Shown here in pieces: positions 35,648-44,893 of a stretch of 64,000 nucleotides of DNA (position 1 is its first letter; each line of letters begins with the position of its first letter). The notes beneath the pieces are model-generated. The model saw nothing but the letters and a program-made list of their open reading frames with translations. It was not told the origin of the DNA and made no database searches. The position numbers and the translations under genes were made by a program. The DNA comes from Streptomyces sp. H27-H5. Its GTDB lineage: Bacteria > Actinomycetota > Actinomycetes > Streptomycetales > Streptomycetaceae. The DNA lies in assembly GCF_026627505.1 (NCBI RefSeq), contig NZ_JAPNLK010000001.1:1-64000 (forward strand), written 5' to 3'.

Positions 35648-36784
35648 ATGACCAGACGATCCGCGGCGCGGTCGGCACCCCGGCCGGCCCGCCCGCGCGC
35701 GACCGGCCGCCCCCGGCGTCCGCGACCTCCGCTGCCGGCGGGCACGCCCCACGTCTCGCCGCTGCTGCGCACGGTCGCCGCGTACTCCTGGCGGCTGCTG
35801 GCCGTGGGGGCCGTGACGTACGCGGTGTTCGCGGTCCTGGGCCGGTTTCACGAGGTCGGCGTGGCCGTCTTCCTCGGCCTCGTGGTCACCGCCGTGCTCC
35901 GTCCCCTGACGGGTCTCCTGGCCCGGTGGATGCCCCGCCCGCTCGCCGTCGCGTGCGCCCTGGTCGGCAGCATCCTGCTGTTGCTCGGCGCGTTCGCGTT
36001 CGTCGGCGAGACGATCGCCTCCGAGTGGACCAATCTGCTCGCGGAGTTCAAGGACGGCCTGGGTCGGATCCAGCGTTGGCTGGAGCAGCCGCCGCTGCGC
36101 CTGGACCCGCACGCCCTGAACGACGTGCAGGCGCGCATCACCTCCTACCTGTCGAGCCACCGGTCGACCCTGCTGAGCACCGCGGTCAGTGGCGCCGGCC
36201 GGCTCGTGGAGATCTTCACCGTGATCGCCCTGGCCCTGTTCTGCTCGGTCTTCTTCATCCACTCGGGCGATCGGCAGTGGGCCTGGTTCTGCACGCAGCT
36301 CCCGCCGACCGCCGAGGACCGGGTGGCGACCGCCGGACGGGCGGCGTGGCGGACGTTCACCGGCTACACCCACGGCATCCTGCTCGTCGCCGGGACGAAC
36401 GCCATCCTCGTCGGCGTCGCGCTGTTCGCGTTGGGGGTGCCGCTCGCCGTGCCGCTCGCCCTGTTGGAGTTCTTCGCCGCGTTCATCCCGCTGATCGGTT
36501 CCCCGGTCGCCCTCGCGGTGGCCGCCGTCGTCGCCCTGGCCGCGAAGGGGCCGCTGGTGGCGTGCCTGGTGGTCGCGCTGATCGTGGTCATCGGGCAGAT
36601 CGAGGGCCATCTGCTGCATCCGCTCGTGATGAGTTGGGCGGTGCGGCTGCATCCGGTGGTCGTGGCCCTGTCGGTGGTGGCCGGCGCCATCGCCGCGGGC
36701 GTCGTCGGCGCGGTGGTCGCGGTGCCCCTGGTGTCGGTGGCCTGGGCCGTCCGGCAATCACTGCGGCCGCCCGCCCCCGTGTGA
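35648..36784 (+). CDS. AI-2E family transporter
   Basis: A 378-aa membrane protein of the AI-2 exporter/TqsA-PerM family. Basic, disordered N-terminus ([20 protein letters not shown]), about eight hydrophobic helices, and the family C-terminal segment [36 protein letters not shown]. The family includes exporters and Na+/H+ antiporter-like proteins; a quorum-sensing role in Streptomyces is not supported. ATG 35648 follows GGAGGTGGGG; an in-frame ATG-like start 25 codons upstream lacks a site. Confidence 0.85.
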   Translation: MTRRSAARSAPRPARPRATGRPRRPRPPLPAGTPHVSPLLRTVAAYSWRLLAVGAVTYAVFAVLGRFHEVGVAVFLGLVVTAVLRPLTGLLARWMPRPLAVACALVGSILLLLGAFAFVGETIASEWTNLLAEFKDGLGRIQRWLEQPPLRLDPHALNDVQARITSYLSSHRSTLLSTAVSGAGRLVEIFTVIALALFCSVFFIHSGDRQWAWFCTQLPPTAEDRVATAGRAAWRTFTGYTHGILLVAGTNAILVGVALFALGVPLAVPLALLEFFAAFIPLIGSPVALAVAAVVALAAKGPLVACLVVALIVVIGQIEGHLLHPLVMSWAVRLHPVVVALSVVAGAIAAGVVGAVVAVPLVSVAWAVRQSLRPPAPV

Positions 36785-36913
36785 GGCCGGGACCTCTTCC
36801 GGCGTACGCATCGGGTGCGCGGGCCCCGTGCCACCGTCAAGCTGGGACCCGGTACGACCGATCCCGAACGCTCCCCCCGCACACCGTCACGCCCACGGAA
36901 AGGCCTCGGCCCC

Positions 36914-37477
36914 ATGGACATCCACCGCCGCAAGGACCTCGGACTGCTCGCCCTGCGACTGGGGGCGGGCGGGGTGCTGATGGCACACGGCACGCAGAAG
37001 CTCTTCGGCTGGTTCGGCGGTGGCGGCCTCGACGGCACCGCGAAGGCCATGGAACACATGGGCTTCGCCCCCGGGCGGCCGAGCGCGCTCGCGGCGGGGC
37101 TCGGCGAGGCGGGTGGTGGCGCCCTGTTGGCGCTCGGGCTCGCGACCCCGGCGGCGGGCGCCGCCGCCGCGGGCGCGATGGCGGGCGCCGTGTCGGTGCA
37201 CGCGCCGGCGGGGTTCTTCGCGCAGGGCGGGGGCTTCGAGTACCCGGCCTTCCTCGGCTACGTGGCGGCCGGACTGGGACTCGCCGGGCCGGGCCGCTAC
37301 TCCGTCGACCACTTCACCCGGCACCGGCTCGACCGGCCGGCCGTGCTGGCGCTGGCGTTCGCGCTCAGCGCGGCAGCGGCGACCGTCGTCGTCGGTCGCC
37401 GCAACGCCGCCCTGGCCGCCGCGGCGGCCCCCGACTCCGCCTCGGGCGAGGACCCGCTCTCGGGCGTCGACGCCTGA
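36914..37477 (+). CDS. DoxX family membrane protein
   Basis: A 187-aa, four-helix DoxX-type membrane protein. Conserved pattern: LALRLGAGGVLMAHGTQKLFGWFGGGGLDGTAKAMEHMGF, then GEAGGGALLALGLATP. DoxX proteins are linked to thiosulfate:quinone oxidoreductase and, in actinobacteria, to membrane oxidoreductase complexes against thiol stress. No partner gene is adjacent. The C-terminal tail is Ala-rich. Confidence 0.85.
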   Translation: MDIHRRKDLGLLALRLGAGGVLMAHGTQKLFGWFGGGGLDGTAKAMEHMGFAPGRPSALAAGLGEAGGGALLALGLATPAAGAAAAGAMAGAVSVHAPAGFFAQGGGFEYPAFLGYVAAGLGLAGPGRYSVDHFTRHRLDRPAVLALAFALSAAAATVVVGRRNAALAAAAAPDSASGEDPLSGVDA

Positions 37478-37577
37478 GGTCTCTCCTTCGGAAGCCGGCT
37501 GAACGCCGGTCCTGAGCGGAGGCGTCGTCGTAGGGTGAGAGGCGGCCCAAGGAGGCCGAAGGCCGAGGGAGCCACGT

Positions 37578-37916
37578 ATGCCGCGGTACCTGATCTCGTT
37601 CGACGACGGCGCCATGACCTTCCCCGACGAGGACCTGCCCGCGCTGGTCGAGGCCTCGCACAGGGTGGTGCGGGAGGCTCGGGACGCCGGCGTGTGGGTC
37701 TTCGGCGGTGGGCTGGAAAGTCAGCGGGCGAGCGTCGTGGCCCCCGACGGGACCGTCACCGACGGCCCGTACCCGGAGACCAAGGCGGTTCTCGGCGGGT
37801 TCTCGATCATCGATGTGCCCGCGCGTGGGGACGCGCTGGAGTGGGCTGCCCGGATCGCCGCCGCGTGCCGCTGCGCGCAGGAGGTCCGGGAGATCATGCC
37901 CGACTCGACCGACTGA
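37578..37916 (+). CDS. YciI-like (YCII-related) protein
   Basis: A 112-aa small ferredoxin-like fold protein: MPRYLISFDDGAMTFPD, GGGLESQRASVVAPDGTVTDGPYPETKAVLGGFSIIDV. The DGPYPETKEVLGG pattern is that of YCII-related/DGPF domain proteins, often fused to or paired with ECF sigma factors; none is adjacent here. Function unknown. The stop lies within a 15-bp tandem duplication and is followed by a hairpin. Confidence 0.8.
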   Translation: MPRYLISFDDGAMTFPDEDLPALVEASHRVVREARDAGVWVFGGGLESQRASVVAPDGTVTDGPYPETKAVLGGFSIIDVPARGDALEWAARIAAACRCAQEVREIMPDSTD

Positions 37917-37936
37917 GCGAAGACCGACTGAGCGAA
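37907..37936 (+). repeat. 15-bp tandem duplication spanning a stop codon
   Basis: Two exact copies of gaccgactgagcgaa, each containing a TGA; the first is the stop of the YciI-like gene. Confidence 0.75.
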
Positions 37937-37973
37937 GGCGGCCCCTCCCGTCCGGCGGCCGGGAGGGCCGCCC
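37937..37973. terminator. Hairpin terminator after YciI-like gene
   Basis: GGCGGCCCCTCCCG pairs with CGGGAGGGCCGCC (one bulged base) across a short loop between two convergent genes. Confidence 0.65.
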
Positions 37974-37995
37974 ACGCGTGGCGACCGGACCGGCC

Positions 37996-38379
37996 CTACT
38001 GGCGCTCCTCGATGCCGATCGCCTTCTCCAGCTCCGCGTGCGCCGTGCCCGGCCTGCCCGAGTGCTGTTCCAGCAGCGCGGCGGCGATGGCGTCCAGCTT
38101 GCGCTGGATGGCGTGCTCGGCCCGCCGTTCGGAGTTCTTGAGCAGGGCCAGCAGGAGCAGGGCGACGGAGGCCACGGCGTCGCCCGCGAGGTGTTGCCAG
38201 CTCGTGGACAGGTGCAGGACGTGCACGACCACGACGTTGACCACCAGGGCCACGCACACCACGAAGAAGGCCGCCGAACTCGTGAAGTTGGAAGCCAGCT
38301 CGGCCAGCTTCTCGAACGGGCCGACGTGGCCGTCCTCGTTCTTCTCGGCGGGATGTTCGAATGTCATGTCGAACATCAT
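37996..38379 (-). CDS. Low-affinity iron permease-like membrane protein
   Basis: A protein of about 125 aa resembling the low-affinity iron permease (Fet4-like bacterial) family: FEKLAELASNFTSSAAFFVV first helix, a second helix in LAGDAVASVALLLLALLKNS, then the characteristic amphipathic segment RRAEHAIQRKLDAIAAALLEQ. Start ambiguous among ATGs at 38379, 38376 and 38367; GAAGAAGGG lies immediately upstream. The gene follows hypE on the same strand, 42 bp away, so it could be co-transcribed with the hydrogenase maturation genes, which need iron; this is inference. Confidence 0.7.
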   Translation of the reverse strand: MMFDMTFEHPAEKNEDGHVGPFEKLAELASNFTSSAAFFVVCVALVVNVVVVHVLHLSTSWQHLAGDAVASVALLLLALLKNSERRAEHAIQRKLDAIAAALLEQHSGRPGTAHAELEKAIGIEERQ

Positions 38380-38421
38380 CCCTTCTTCCGGCGCCACGGG
38401 GGGACCGGGCCTCCCCCGGGA

Positions 38422-39486
38422 TCAGCAGATCCGCGGCAGCTGCTCCCCCAGTGGCAGGTCCACCACGCGCGTCCCGCCCAGGCCCGTGCGGGCGACGACG
38501 AGACCGGGGTGGGACTCCACCGCCTCCCCGATCACCGCGGCGCGGCGTCCCAGCGGGTGGGCGCGCATCGCGTCGAGGACCGCTTCGGCGTGCTCGCGCG
38601 GTACGAACGCGACCAGCTTCCCCTCGTTCGCCACGTACAGGGGGTCGAGGCCGAGGATCGCGCAGGCGTTGGCGACCGGGTCCGGGATCGGGACCTTGCC
38701 CTCCTGGAGGACCACACCGGTCCCGGAGGCGGCGGCGATCTCGTTGAGGGCGGCCGCGACCCCGCCCCGGGTGGGGTCGCGGAGCACGTGCAGGTCCGAG
38801 GTGACCGCGAGCATGGCCTCGACGAGGCCGCCGAGCGCCGCGCAGTCGCTCTCGATGTCCACCCCGAATTCCAGGCCCTCGCGCACGCTCATGATGGCCA
38901 CGCCGTGCAGTCCGATCTCCCCGCTGACGATGACCACGTCGCCGGGCACGACGCGCTGTGCGCGCAGGTCCACCCCGTCCGGGATGAGGCCGATGCCGGC
39001 CGTGTTCACGTAGATGCCGTCGCCGTGGCCCGCCTCGACGACCTTGGTGTCGCCCGTGGCGATCTCGACGCCGGCGGTGCGGGCGGCCGCGCCCATGGAC
39101 CGCGCCACCCGGGCCACCGCGGACATCTCGACGCCTTCTTCGAGGATGAATCCGCAGGACAGGTACGCGGCGCGGGCGCCGCTCATCGCCAGGTCGTTGA
39201 CGGTGCCGTTGACGGCGAGGTCGCCGATGTCGCCGCCGGGGAAGAACAGCGGCCGGACCACGTACGAGTCGGTGGAGAAGGCCAGTCGGGCGCCGCCGAG
39301 GGTGATCGCGGCGGCGTCGCCCATCTGGGCCAGCACCTCACCGCCGAACGCCGGGGCGAAGAGGTGTTGCACCAGTTCGGCGGAGAGGGCGCCGCCGCCG
39401 CCGTGGCCCATCACCACGCGGGGGCGGTCCCGCAGGGGGGCCGGGCAGGTCCAGCCGGTGACGTCGAGGGTGGTGGTCTCAGGCAA
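38422..39486 (-). CDS. hypE: Hydrogenase maturation protein HypE
   Basis: A 354-aa carbamoyl dehydratase. It uses ATP to dehydrate the carbamoyl group delivered by HypF on its C-terminal Cys to a thiocyanate, the source of the CN ligands of the NiFe site. The protein ends PRIC with the required terminal Cys. PurM-like ATP-binding features: [50 protein letters not shown] and [16 protein letters not shown]. The TTG start overlaps the hypD stop by 8 nt. Last of the hyp genes. Confidence 0.95.
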   Translation of the reverse strand: MPETTTLDVTGWTCPAPLRDRPRVVMGHGGGGALSAELVQHLFAPAFGGEVLAQMGDAAAITLGGARLAFSTDSYVVRPLFFPGGDIGDLAVNGTVNDLAMSGARAAYLSCGFILEEGVEMSAVARVARSMGAAARTAGVEIATGDTKVVEAGHGDGIYVNTAGIGLIPDGVDLRAQRVVPGDVVIVSGEIGLHGVAIMSVREGLEFGVDIESDCAALGGLVEAMLAVTSDLHVLRDPTRGGVAAALNEIAAASGTGVVLQEGKVPIPDPVANACAILGLDPLYVANEGKLVAFVPREHAEAVLDAMRAHPLGRRAAVIGEAVESHPGLVVARTGLGGTRVVDLPLGEQLPRIC

Positions 39487-40633
39487 CGGGGCTCGCCTCC
39501 AGCGGTGTGGTCCGTGCTGTGGGGTCGGCGCCGCGCACCGGGGTGAGGTCGAGGCGCCGGTAGAGGTAGTACGCGGCGCAGGCGCCCTCGCTGGACACCA
39601 TGGTGGCGCCGAGGGGGTTGCGCGGGGTGCAGGTGGTGCCGAAGGCCTCGCACTGGTTCGGCTTGATGAGGCCTTGGAGGACCTCGCCGCTGCGGCACTC
39701 CGCGGGCTCGCGGGTGGTGATGCCGGTGACGGAGAAGCGGTGTTCGGCGTCGTGGTCCCGGTAGCGCTCGGAGAGCCGCCAGCCGCTGTCGGGGATGACG
39801 CCGATGCCGCGCCAGGCGCGGTCGGTGACCTCGAAGACGTCCTCCAGCATGGCGATGGCCGCCGGGTTGCCCTCGGGGCGGACCGCGCGCGCGTAGGCGT
39901 TGTCCACGGTGTGTTCGCCGCGTTCGAGCTGGCGTACGGCGCGCCGTACGCCTTCGAGGATGTCCAGCGGCTCGAAGCCCGTGACCACGATCGGGACCCG
40001 GTGTCTGGCGGCCAGCTCGGGGTACTCCCCCATGCCCATCACGCTGCACACGTGCCCGGCGGCCAGGAAGCCCTGGACGCGGCAGCTCGGCGACTGCATG
40101 ATCGCCTCGATGGCCGGGGGGACGCGCACGTGGGAGACGAGCAGGCTGAAGTTGCGGATGCCGAGCTTGCGGGCCTGGTGGACCGTCATGGCGTTGGGCG
40201 GGGCGGTGGTCTCGAAGCCGATCCCGAAGAAGACGACTTCCTTGTTCGGGTTCTGCCGGGCGATCTTCAGTGCGTCGAGCGGGGAGTAGACGACGCGTAC
40301 GTCGCCGCCCTCGCTGCGGACCTGGAAGAGGTCGCGGCCGGTCCCGGGGACGCGGAGCATGTCCCCGAAGGAGCAGAAGATCACGTCGGGCCGGGAGGCG
40401 ATCTCCAGGGCCTTGTCGATGACCTCCAGCGGGGTGACGCACACCGGACAGCCGGGGCCGTGAATCAACTCGACCTGTTCGGGAAGAAGTTGGTCGATCC
40501 CGTGCCGGATGATGGTGTGGGTCTGCCCTCCGCACACCTCCATCAGCGCCCAGGGGCGGGTGACGGTGGCGTGGATGTCGTCCAGGAGCCGGCGGGCGAG
40601 CTCGGGGTCCTGGAACTCCTCGATGTACTTCAC
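39479..40633 (-). CDS. hypD: Hydrogenase maturation protein HypD
   Basis: A 384-aa [4Fe-4S] scaffold on which, with HypC, the Fe(CN)2CO unit is built. Conserved motifs: [11 protein letters not shown] (Fe-binding Cys), HGPGCPVCV (redox Cys pair), [25 protein letters not shown] and the C-terminal cluster Cys in CRSGEVLQG and [15 protein letters not shown]. The GTG start overlaps the hypC stop (GTGA). Family-typical length and all cysteines present. Confidence 0.95.
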   Translation of the reverse strand: MKYIEEFQDPELARRLLDDIHATVTRPWALMEVCGGQTHTIIRHGIDQLLPEQVELIHGPGCPVCVTPLEVIDKALEIASRPDVIFCSFGDMLRVPGTGRDLFQVRSEGGDVRVVYSPLDALKIARQNPNKEVVFFGIGFETTAPPNAMTVHQARKLGIRNFSLLVSHVRVPPAIEAIMQSPSCRVQGFLAAGHVCSVMGMGEYPELAARHRVPIVVTGFEPLDILEGVRRAVRQLERGEHTVDNAYARAVRPEGNPAAIAMLEDVFEVTDRAWRGIGVIPDSGWRLSERYRDHDAEHRFSVTGITTREPAECRSGEVLQGLIKPNQCEAFGTTCTPRNPLGATMVSSEGACAAYYLYRRLDLTPVRGADPTARTTPLEASPVA

Positions 40634-41007
40634 TGCTGCCGTGCCTCCTGCGATGCGTGCCCACCGTCGGCCGGTCCCACGACCGCCGGGTCGGCGACGG
40701 TGTCCGACTCGTCGTCCTCGAACGGCCAGGGCGCTCCGCCCGCCTCCGCCGCCTGCTCCCAGGGGTCGCCGAACTCTTCTTGCAGCATGCCGAGTTGGGC
40801 GAAGAGTTCCAGGGTCTGCTTGGCCGACTCCTCGTCCAGGCGCTGGAGCGCGAAACCGACGTGGACGATGGCGTACTCGCCCACCTGGAGGTCCGGCAGG
40901 TACTCCAGGCACACTTCCTTGACCACTCCGCCGAAGTCGACGGTGGCCATGCGGGTGCCGTTCTCCTCCGCGATCTCAACCACTCTGCCGGGTACCGCCA
41001 GGCACAT
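40630..41007 (-). CDS. hypC: Hydrogenase maturation chaperone HypC
   Basis: A 125-aa chaperone that shuttles the Fe(CN)2CO group between HypD and the large subunit. Essential N-terminal MCLAVPGRV with Cys2, then [31 protein letters not shown]. Most HypC proteins end at 75-95 residues; this one carries an acidic C-terminal extension of about 40 residues ([17 protein letters not shown]...). It lies inside a 32-nt overlap with the hypF 3' end, so translation is coupled. Confidence 0.93.
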   Translation of the reverse strand: MCLAVPGRVVEIAEENGTRMATVDFGGVVKEVCLEYLPDLQVGEYAIVHVGFALQRLDEESAKQTLELFAQLGMLQEEFGDPWEQAAEAGGAPWPFEDDESDTVADPAVVGPADGGHASQEARQQ

Positions 41008-43414
41008 GGGCTTCTCCTCGCTGTGGGTGTTCGGTGGTGCGGGCCGCCGCCACCATGAGTTGCCCGAGGGCCAGTCCCCCGTCGTTCGGGGGTACTCGGT
41101 GGTGACGCAGTACCGTGAAGCCGTGCCCCCGCAGTGCCTCGGCGCAGGCCGAGGAGAGGAGGGTGTTGGCGAACACCCCGCCGGTGAGGGCGACGGTGTC
41201 CAGGCCGTGCCGCTCCCGGGCGGCGACGCAGACCTCGGCCACCAGGTCCGTGACGGCGCGGTGGAAGCGCGCGCCGATCAGCGAGGCCGATGTTCCCGCG
41301 CGCACGTCGGCCACCACGGCCGCGAGCACGGGGGCCGGGTCGACGGTCATCGGGGGATCGGGGTGAGCGGCGGCATCGGGGTGGACCCGGGCGTCGGGAA
41401 CGGCGCCGGCCTGGGGGACGGCGGGCCGCAGGGCGAAGGCGTACCCCTCGTCCGCGACGCCGGCCTCCCGGGCCGTGCGCGCCGCCGCCTCCAGCTCGAT
41501 CGCCGCCTGGGCCTCGTAGCCCGCGTGGTGACAGATGCCCGCCAGTGAGGAGACGGCGTCGAAGAGACGGCCCATGGAGGAGGTCGGCAGGCAGTTGAGG
41601 TTGGTCCTCAACTGGGTTTCCAGGACGTGTAGTTCGTCCGGCGGGCAGGCCGCGACGCATGGCAGGTCCGGCGACCGGTCCAGGCCCGCCGCCCGCAGGT
41701 GGGACAGCGCCATGCGGTACGGGCGCCGTACGGCGGCGTCGCCGCCGGGCAGCGGGACGTACGCGAGGTGCGCGAACCGGGTGTGACCGGCGTAGTCGGC
41801 GAGGAGGAACTCCCCGCCCCACACGGCCCCGTCGTCTCCGTGGCCCGTGCCGTCGAACGCGACGCCGATCACCCGGCGGTCCGCGCCCAGACCGTGTTCG
41901 GCCATGGTGGCGGCGACGTGCGCGTGGTGGTGCTGGACCCGGATCACGGGCCGGTCCGCGGCGTTGCGGGCGGCCCAGTGCGCCGAGCGGTAGCCGGGGT
42001 GCCGGTCGGCCGCGAGCAGGGCGGGTGTGACGCCGGTGATGCCCTCCAGTTGGCGCACCGCGCCGGCGAAGGCGTCCTGGGTGGCGAGGTCGTCCATGTC
42101 GCCGATGTGGGCGGACAGCCAGGCCCGCCGGCCCTCGCCGAGGCAGAAGGTGTTCTTCAGGTCTCCCCCGACGGCCAGCGTCGCGGGTACCGGGAGCGGG
42201 AGGTCCAGGGGCAGGGGTGCGTGCCCGCGCGAGCGCCGCACGATCAGCGGCTCCCCGTCCAGGACCCGCACCACCGAGTCGTCGCAGGGGACGTGGATGG
42301 GGCGGTCGTGGGTGAGCCAGGCGTCGGCCAGCCGGCCGAGCCGTTCCAGGGCCTCGGCGTCGTCGGTCACGATCGGTTCGCCGGCCAGGTTGCCGCTGGT
42401 CATGACGAGCAGGCGGGGGCCGGGAGGGTCACCGGGGAGCCCGAGCAGCAGGTGGTGCAGCGGCGTGTAGGGGAGCATCACGCCGAGGTCCGGGTTGCCC
42501 GGGGCGACACCGACGAGTTCGGCGGCGGGGCGACGGCGCAGCAGCACGATGGGACGTACGGCGCCGGTGAGCAGGCTCCGTTCCCGCGGGCCGATGTGGA
42601 CGTGGGCCTCGACGTCGTCGAGGTCGCGGGCCATCAGGGCGAAGGGCTTGTCGCCCCGGCCCTTGCGGCGGCGCAGTTCGGCCACCGCCGCGGGCCGCGT
42701 CGCGTCGCAGGCGAGGTGGTATCCGCCCAGTCCCTTGACCGCGAGGATCGCCCCGTCGGCCAGGAGCCGGCGCGCGGCGGCCACCGGGTCCGCGGCCGCC
42801 GGTTCGTCGGCGGCGGGTTCGCGGGGCGGTGTGCCGACGAGGAGCCGCAACCGGGGCCCGCAGGCGGGGCAGGCGACCGGCTGGGCGTGGAACCGGCGGT
42901 CGGCGGGGTCGGTGTACTCCCGGGCGCAGTCCGGGCACATCGGGAAGCGGGCCATCGTGGTGTGCGCCCGGTCGTACGGCAGCCCGGTGACGATCGTGAA
43001 CCGGGGCCCGCAGTGCGTGCAGGTGATGAAGGGGTGGCGGTGTCGTCGGTCGGCCGGATCGGCCAGCTCCGCGAGGCAGTCCGCGCAGGTCGCCACGTCG
43101 GGCGAGACCAGCGTGCGGGCGGGACCGCCGCCCCTGGAGGCGACGATGGTGAAGCCGGTGCCGCCCGCGACGGGTACCTCGCAGTGGTCGACGGCGTCCA
43201 CGACGGCCAACGGCGGGGCGCAGGCGGCGAGCCGCTCACAGAACTCCGAGACCGCCGCCGAGGCGCCCTCGACCTCGGCGACGACACCTTCCGGGGTGTT
43301 GGTGACGTGCCCGGCCAGTCCGAGCGCGATGGCCCGGGTGTAGACGTACGGACGGAATCCGACGCCCTGGACCACGCCCCGGACGACGACCCGTCGCCGT
43401 TGCACCGCTTCCAT
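40976..43414 (-). CDS. hypF: Carbamoyltransferase HypF
   Basis: An 812-aa enzyme that converts carbamoyl phosphate to a carbamoyl adenylate and transfers it to HypE. Domains in order: acylphosphatase (RGVVQGVGFRPYVYTRA, residues 10-95), two zinc fingers (CADC/CTHCG near 110-135 and CPDC/CPACG near 160-190), YrdC-like domain (GAILAVKGLGGYHLACDAT, residues 205-390) and Kae1-like carbamoyltransferase domain (VQHHHAHVAATMAEHG, GVAFDGTGHGDDGAVWGGE, ALTGGVFANTLL). The ATG overlaps the hypB stop. All expected domains are complete. Confidence 0.95.
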   Translation of the reverse strand: MEAVQRRRVVVRGVVQGVGFRPYVYTRAIALGLAGHVTNTPEGVVAEVEGASAAVSEFCERLAACAPPLAVVDAVDHCEVPVAGGTGFTIVASRGGGPARTLVSPDVATCADCLAELADPADRRHRHPFITCTHCGPRFTIVTGLPYDRAHTTMARFPMCPDCAREYTDPADRRFHAQPVACPACGPRLRLLVGTPPREPAADEPAAADPVAAARRLLADGAILAVKGLGGYHLACDATRPAAVAELRRRKGRGDKPFALMARDLDDVEAHVHIGPRERSLLTGAVRPIVLLRRRPAAELVGVAPGNPDLGVMLPYTPLHHLLLGLPGDPPGPRLLVMTSGNLAGEPIVTDDAEALERLGRLADAWLTHDRPIHVPCDDSVVRVLDGEPLIVRRSRGHAPLPLDLPLPVPATLAVGGDLKNTFCLGEGRRAWLSAHIGDMDDLATQDAFAGAVRQLEGITGVTPALLAADRHPGYRSAHWAARNAADRPVIRVQHHHAHVAATMAEHGLGADRRVIGVAFDGTGHGDDGAVWGGEFLLADYAGHTRFAHLAYVPLPGGDAAVRRPYRMALSHLRAAGLDRSPDLPCVAACPPDELHVLETQLRTNLNCLPTSSMGRLFDAVSSLAGICHHAGYEAQAAIELEAAARTAREAGVADEGYAFALRPAVPQAGAVPDARVHPDAAAHPDPPMTVDPAPVLAAVVADVRAGTSASLIGARFHRAVTDLVAEVCVAARERHGLDTVALTGGVFANTLLSSACAEALRGHGFTVLRHHRVPPNDGGLALGQLMVAAARTTEHPQRGEAHVPGGTRQSG

Positions 43415-44256
43415 CAGCGGCTCTGCGTCGTTGCCGCGTCGGCGTGCCGATGCGGAGGCAGGTGACCGTGGCCGTGGTCCTGGTCGTGGTCGTGGCTGTG
43501 GTCGTGATCGTGGTCGGCCCCGTGATCGTGGTCGTGCGCACCGTGGTGGTGGTCGAGGTGTCCCCCGTCCCGTCCCGCCATGACCGGCGCGTGGACCGTC
43601 GCGCCCGCCCCGACGGCCAGGGCCCGGTCCAGCAGGAGGCCCACGCCCTCGTCCGCGCGGGCGGACGTGAGGACCACCTCCACGCCCGGGTTGACCTGCT
43701 GCACATGGGCGCGGAAGGCGTCCTCGTCGAACTCGACGGCCTTCGCGATGTCGGTCTTGGTGACGATCACCAGGTGGGCGAGCCCGAAGGCGGTGGGGTA
43801 CTTGAGCGGCTTGTCCTCGCCCTCGGTCACGGAGGCGAGGACGACCCGCAGGGACTCCCCGAGGTCGTAGGAGGCCGGGCAGACCAGGTTGCCGACGTTC
43901 TCCACGAACAGCAGCCGGGTGTCGTCGGGCATCCAGCCGTCCAGGTGTCGGCCCAGCATCCCGGCCTCCAGGTGGCACAGCCCGTCGGTGAGCACCTGCT
44001 TGACGGGGACGCCGGAACGGGCCAGCCGCGCCGCGTCGTTCTCGGTGGCGAGGTCGGCGGTGAGGGCGGCGACGGCCACTCCCCGCTCACGGGCGAGCAG
44101 CAGCTCGCGTTCCAGCAACGCCGTCTTGCCGCTGCCCGGGCTGGAGAGCAGGTTGACGACCGTGGTGCCGCGGGCGGTGAGTTCGGCGCGCAGGGCCCGG
44201 GCGGCTTCGTCGTTCTTGGCCAGCACCGCCTGCTTGAGGTCGACGACTCGGCACAT
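43414..44256 (-). CDS. hypB: Nickel insertion GTPase HypB with C-terminal His tail
   Basis: A 280-aa GTPase of the SIMIBI class that delivers nickel to the large subunit with HypA. P-loop LLSSPGSGKT at residues 36-45, metal-site Cys in VENVGNLVCPASYDLGES and guanine motif VTKTDIAKAVEF. The last 50 residues are extremely His/Asp-rich (HHHGAHDHDHG, DHDHDHSHDHDQDHGHGH), a likely nickel store. In the best-known proteobacterial HypB proteins such a His stretch is N-terminal, so the C-terminal position is notable, though it may be common in actinobacteria. Confidence 0.95.
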   Translation of the reverse strand: MCRVVDLKQAVLAKNDEAARALRAELTARGTTVVNLLSSPGSGKTALLERELLLARERGVAVAALTADLATENDAARLARSGVPVKQVLTDGLCHLEAGMLGRHLDGWMPDDTRLLFVENVGNLVCPASYDLGESLRVVLASVTEGEDKPLKYPTAFGLAHLVIVTKTDIAKAVEFDEDAFRAHVQQVNPGVEVVLTSARADEGVGLLLDRALAVGAGATVHAPVMAGRDGGHLDHHHGAHDHDHGADHDHDHSHDHDQDHGHGHLPPHRHADAATTQSR

Positions 44257-44259
44257 GGT

Positions 44260-44661
44260 TCAGCGCTCCTCGGGGATCGGTTGGCGGTGGCGCGCGGGGG
44301 CGGGGTCGGGGCAGTCCTCCCAGTTCACGGAGAGGATCCGCAGCTCACGACCGGCGGTGAGTTCGACGTCCGTGGCCTTGCCGCATCCGGGACAACAGAG
44401 CTCGGGCGGCATGCCGACCGCCCAGTCGTCCGTACAGGAGTGGCAGCGCGCGCGGGCCGGCACGGGCTCGGTGACGAGTTCGGCTCCCTCCAGAACCGTT
44501 CCGGCACAGGCCAGTTCGAAACAGAAGGCGAGTGCGTCGGGTACCACTCCGGCCAGCTCGCCGACTTCGAGTCGGACCGAGGTCACCACGCGCGCCCCGC
44601 CGGCCTGGGCTGCTTCTTCCACCTGGCTCACCACGGCCATGGCGATCGACATCTCGTGCAT
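44260..44661 (-). CDS. hypA: Hydrogenase nickel metallochaperone HypA
   Basis: A 133-aa nickel chaperone partnering HypB. Starts MHEMSIA, with the Ni-binding His2-Glu3 present, and has the structural zinc site as CHSC (about residue 73) and CCPGC (about 89). ATG 44661 was chosen because the His2 motif must be N-terminal. A C-terminal tail of about 20 residues (CPDPAPARHRQPIPEER) is added. The 127-bp gap upstream, with a hairpin, separates it from the structural gene block. Confidence 0.93.
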   Translation of the reverse strand: MHEMSIAMAVVSQVEEAAQAGGARVVTSVRLEVGELAGVVPDALAFCFELACAGTVLEGAELVTEPVPARARCHSCTDDWAVGMPPELCCPGCGKATDVELTAGRELRILSVNWEDCPDPAPARHRQPIPEER

Positions 44662-44732
44662 CGGGGCTCCGTCCTGCCGGGGCTCATTAGACCGGCAGGC
44701 GGGGGATGACACCGGCGGGCACGCCGACGCGC

Positions 44733-44770
44733 CGCACGCCCCGTACGCCATTCGGGCGCCGGGGCGTGCG
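44733..44770 (-). terminator. 11-bp hairpin between structural and hyp genes
   Basis: CGCACGCCCCG (44733-44743) pairs with CGGGGCGTGCG (44760-44770) across a 16-nt loop, in the only sizeable gap of the hydrogenase locus between the small peptide gene and hypA. It may be a terminator, an attenuator or an mRNA-stabilising hairpin. Confidence 0.5.
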
Positions 44771-44788
44771 AGGGGGTGCGGAAAGGTG

Positions 44789-44893
44789 TCACATCCTGCG
44801 CATGCGCAGGTAACGCTTGATGTCGGGGGCGACCAGTACGGCCACCGTGAACAGGGCGGCCAGGGCCACGCCGCAGAGGACTTCCTTCTTCAT
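44789..44893 (-). CDS. 34-aa single-pass membrane peptide (DUF6893-like)
   Basis: MKKEVLCGVALAALFTVAVL begins a 34-residue peptide with one hydrophobic helix and a basic C-terminus (KRYLRMRRM). It resembles small proteins I recall as DUF6893. Its ATG overlaps the protease stop (ATGA), so it is translated as part of the hydrogenase operon. A basic single-pass peptide in this position could anchor or dock the hydrogenase at the membrane; no data support this beyond context. Confidence 0.7.
   Translation of the reverse strand: MKKEVLCGVALAALFTVAVLVAPDIKRYLRMRRM

Noticed and set aside
35648..36784. Quorum-sensing function from the AI-2E family name
   Set aside because: The family is functionally mixed and no luxS or Lsr genes are present in the window.
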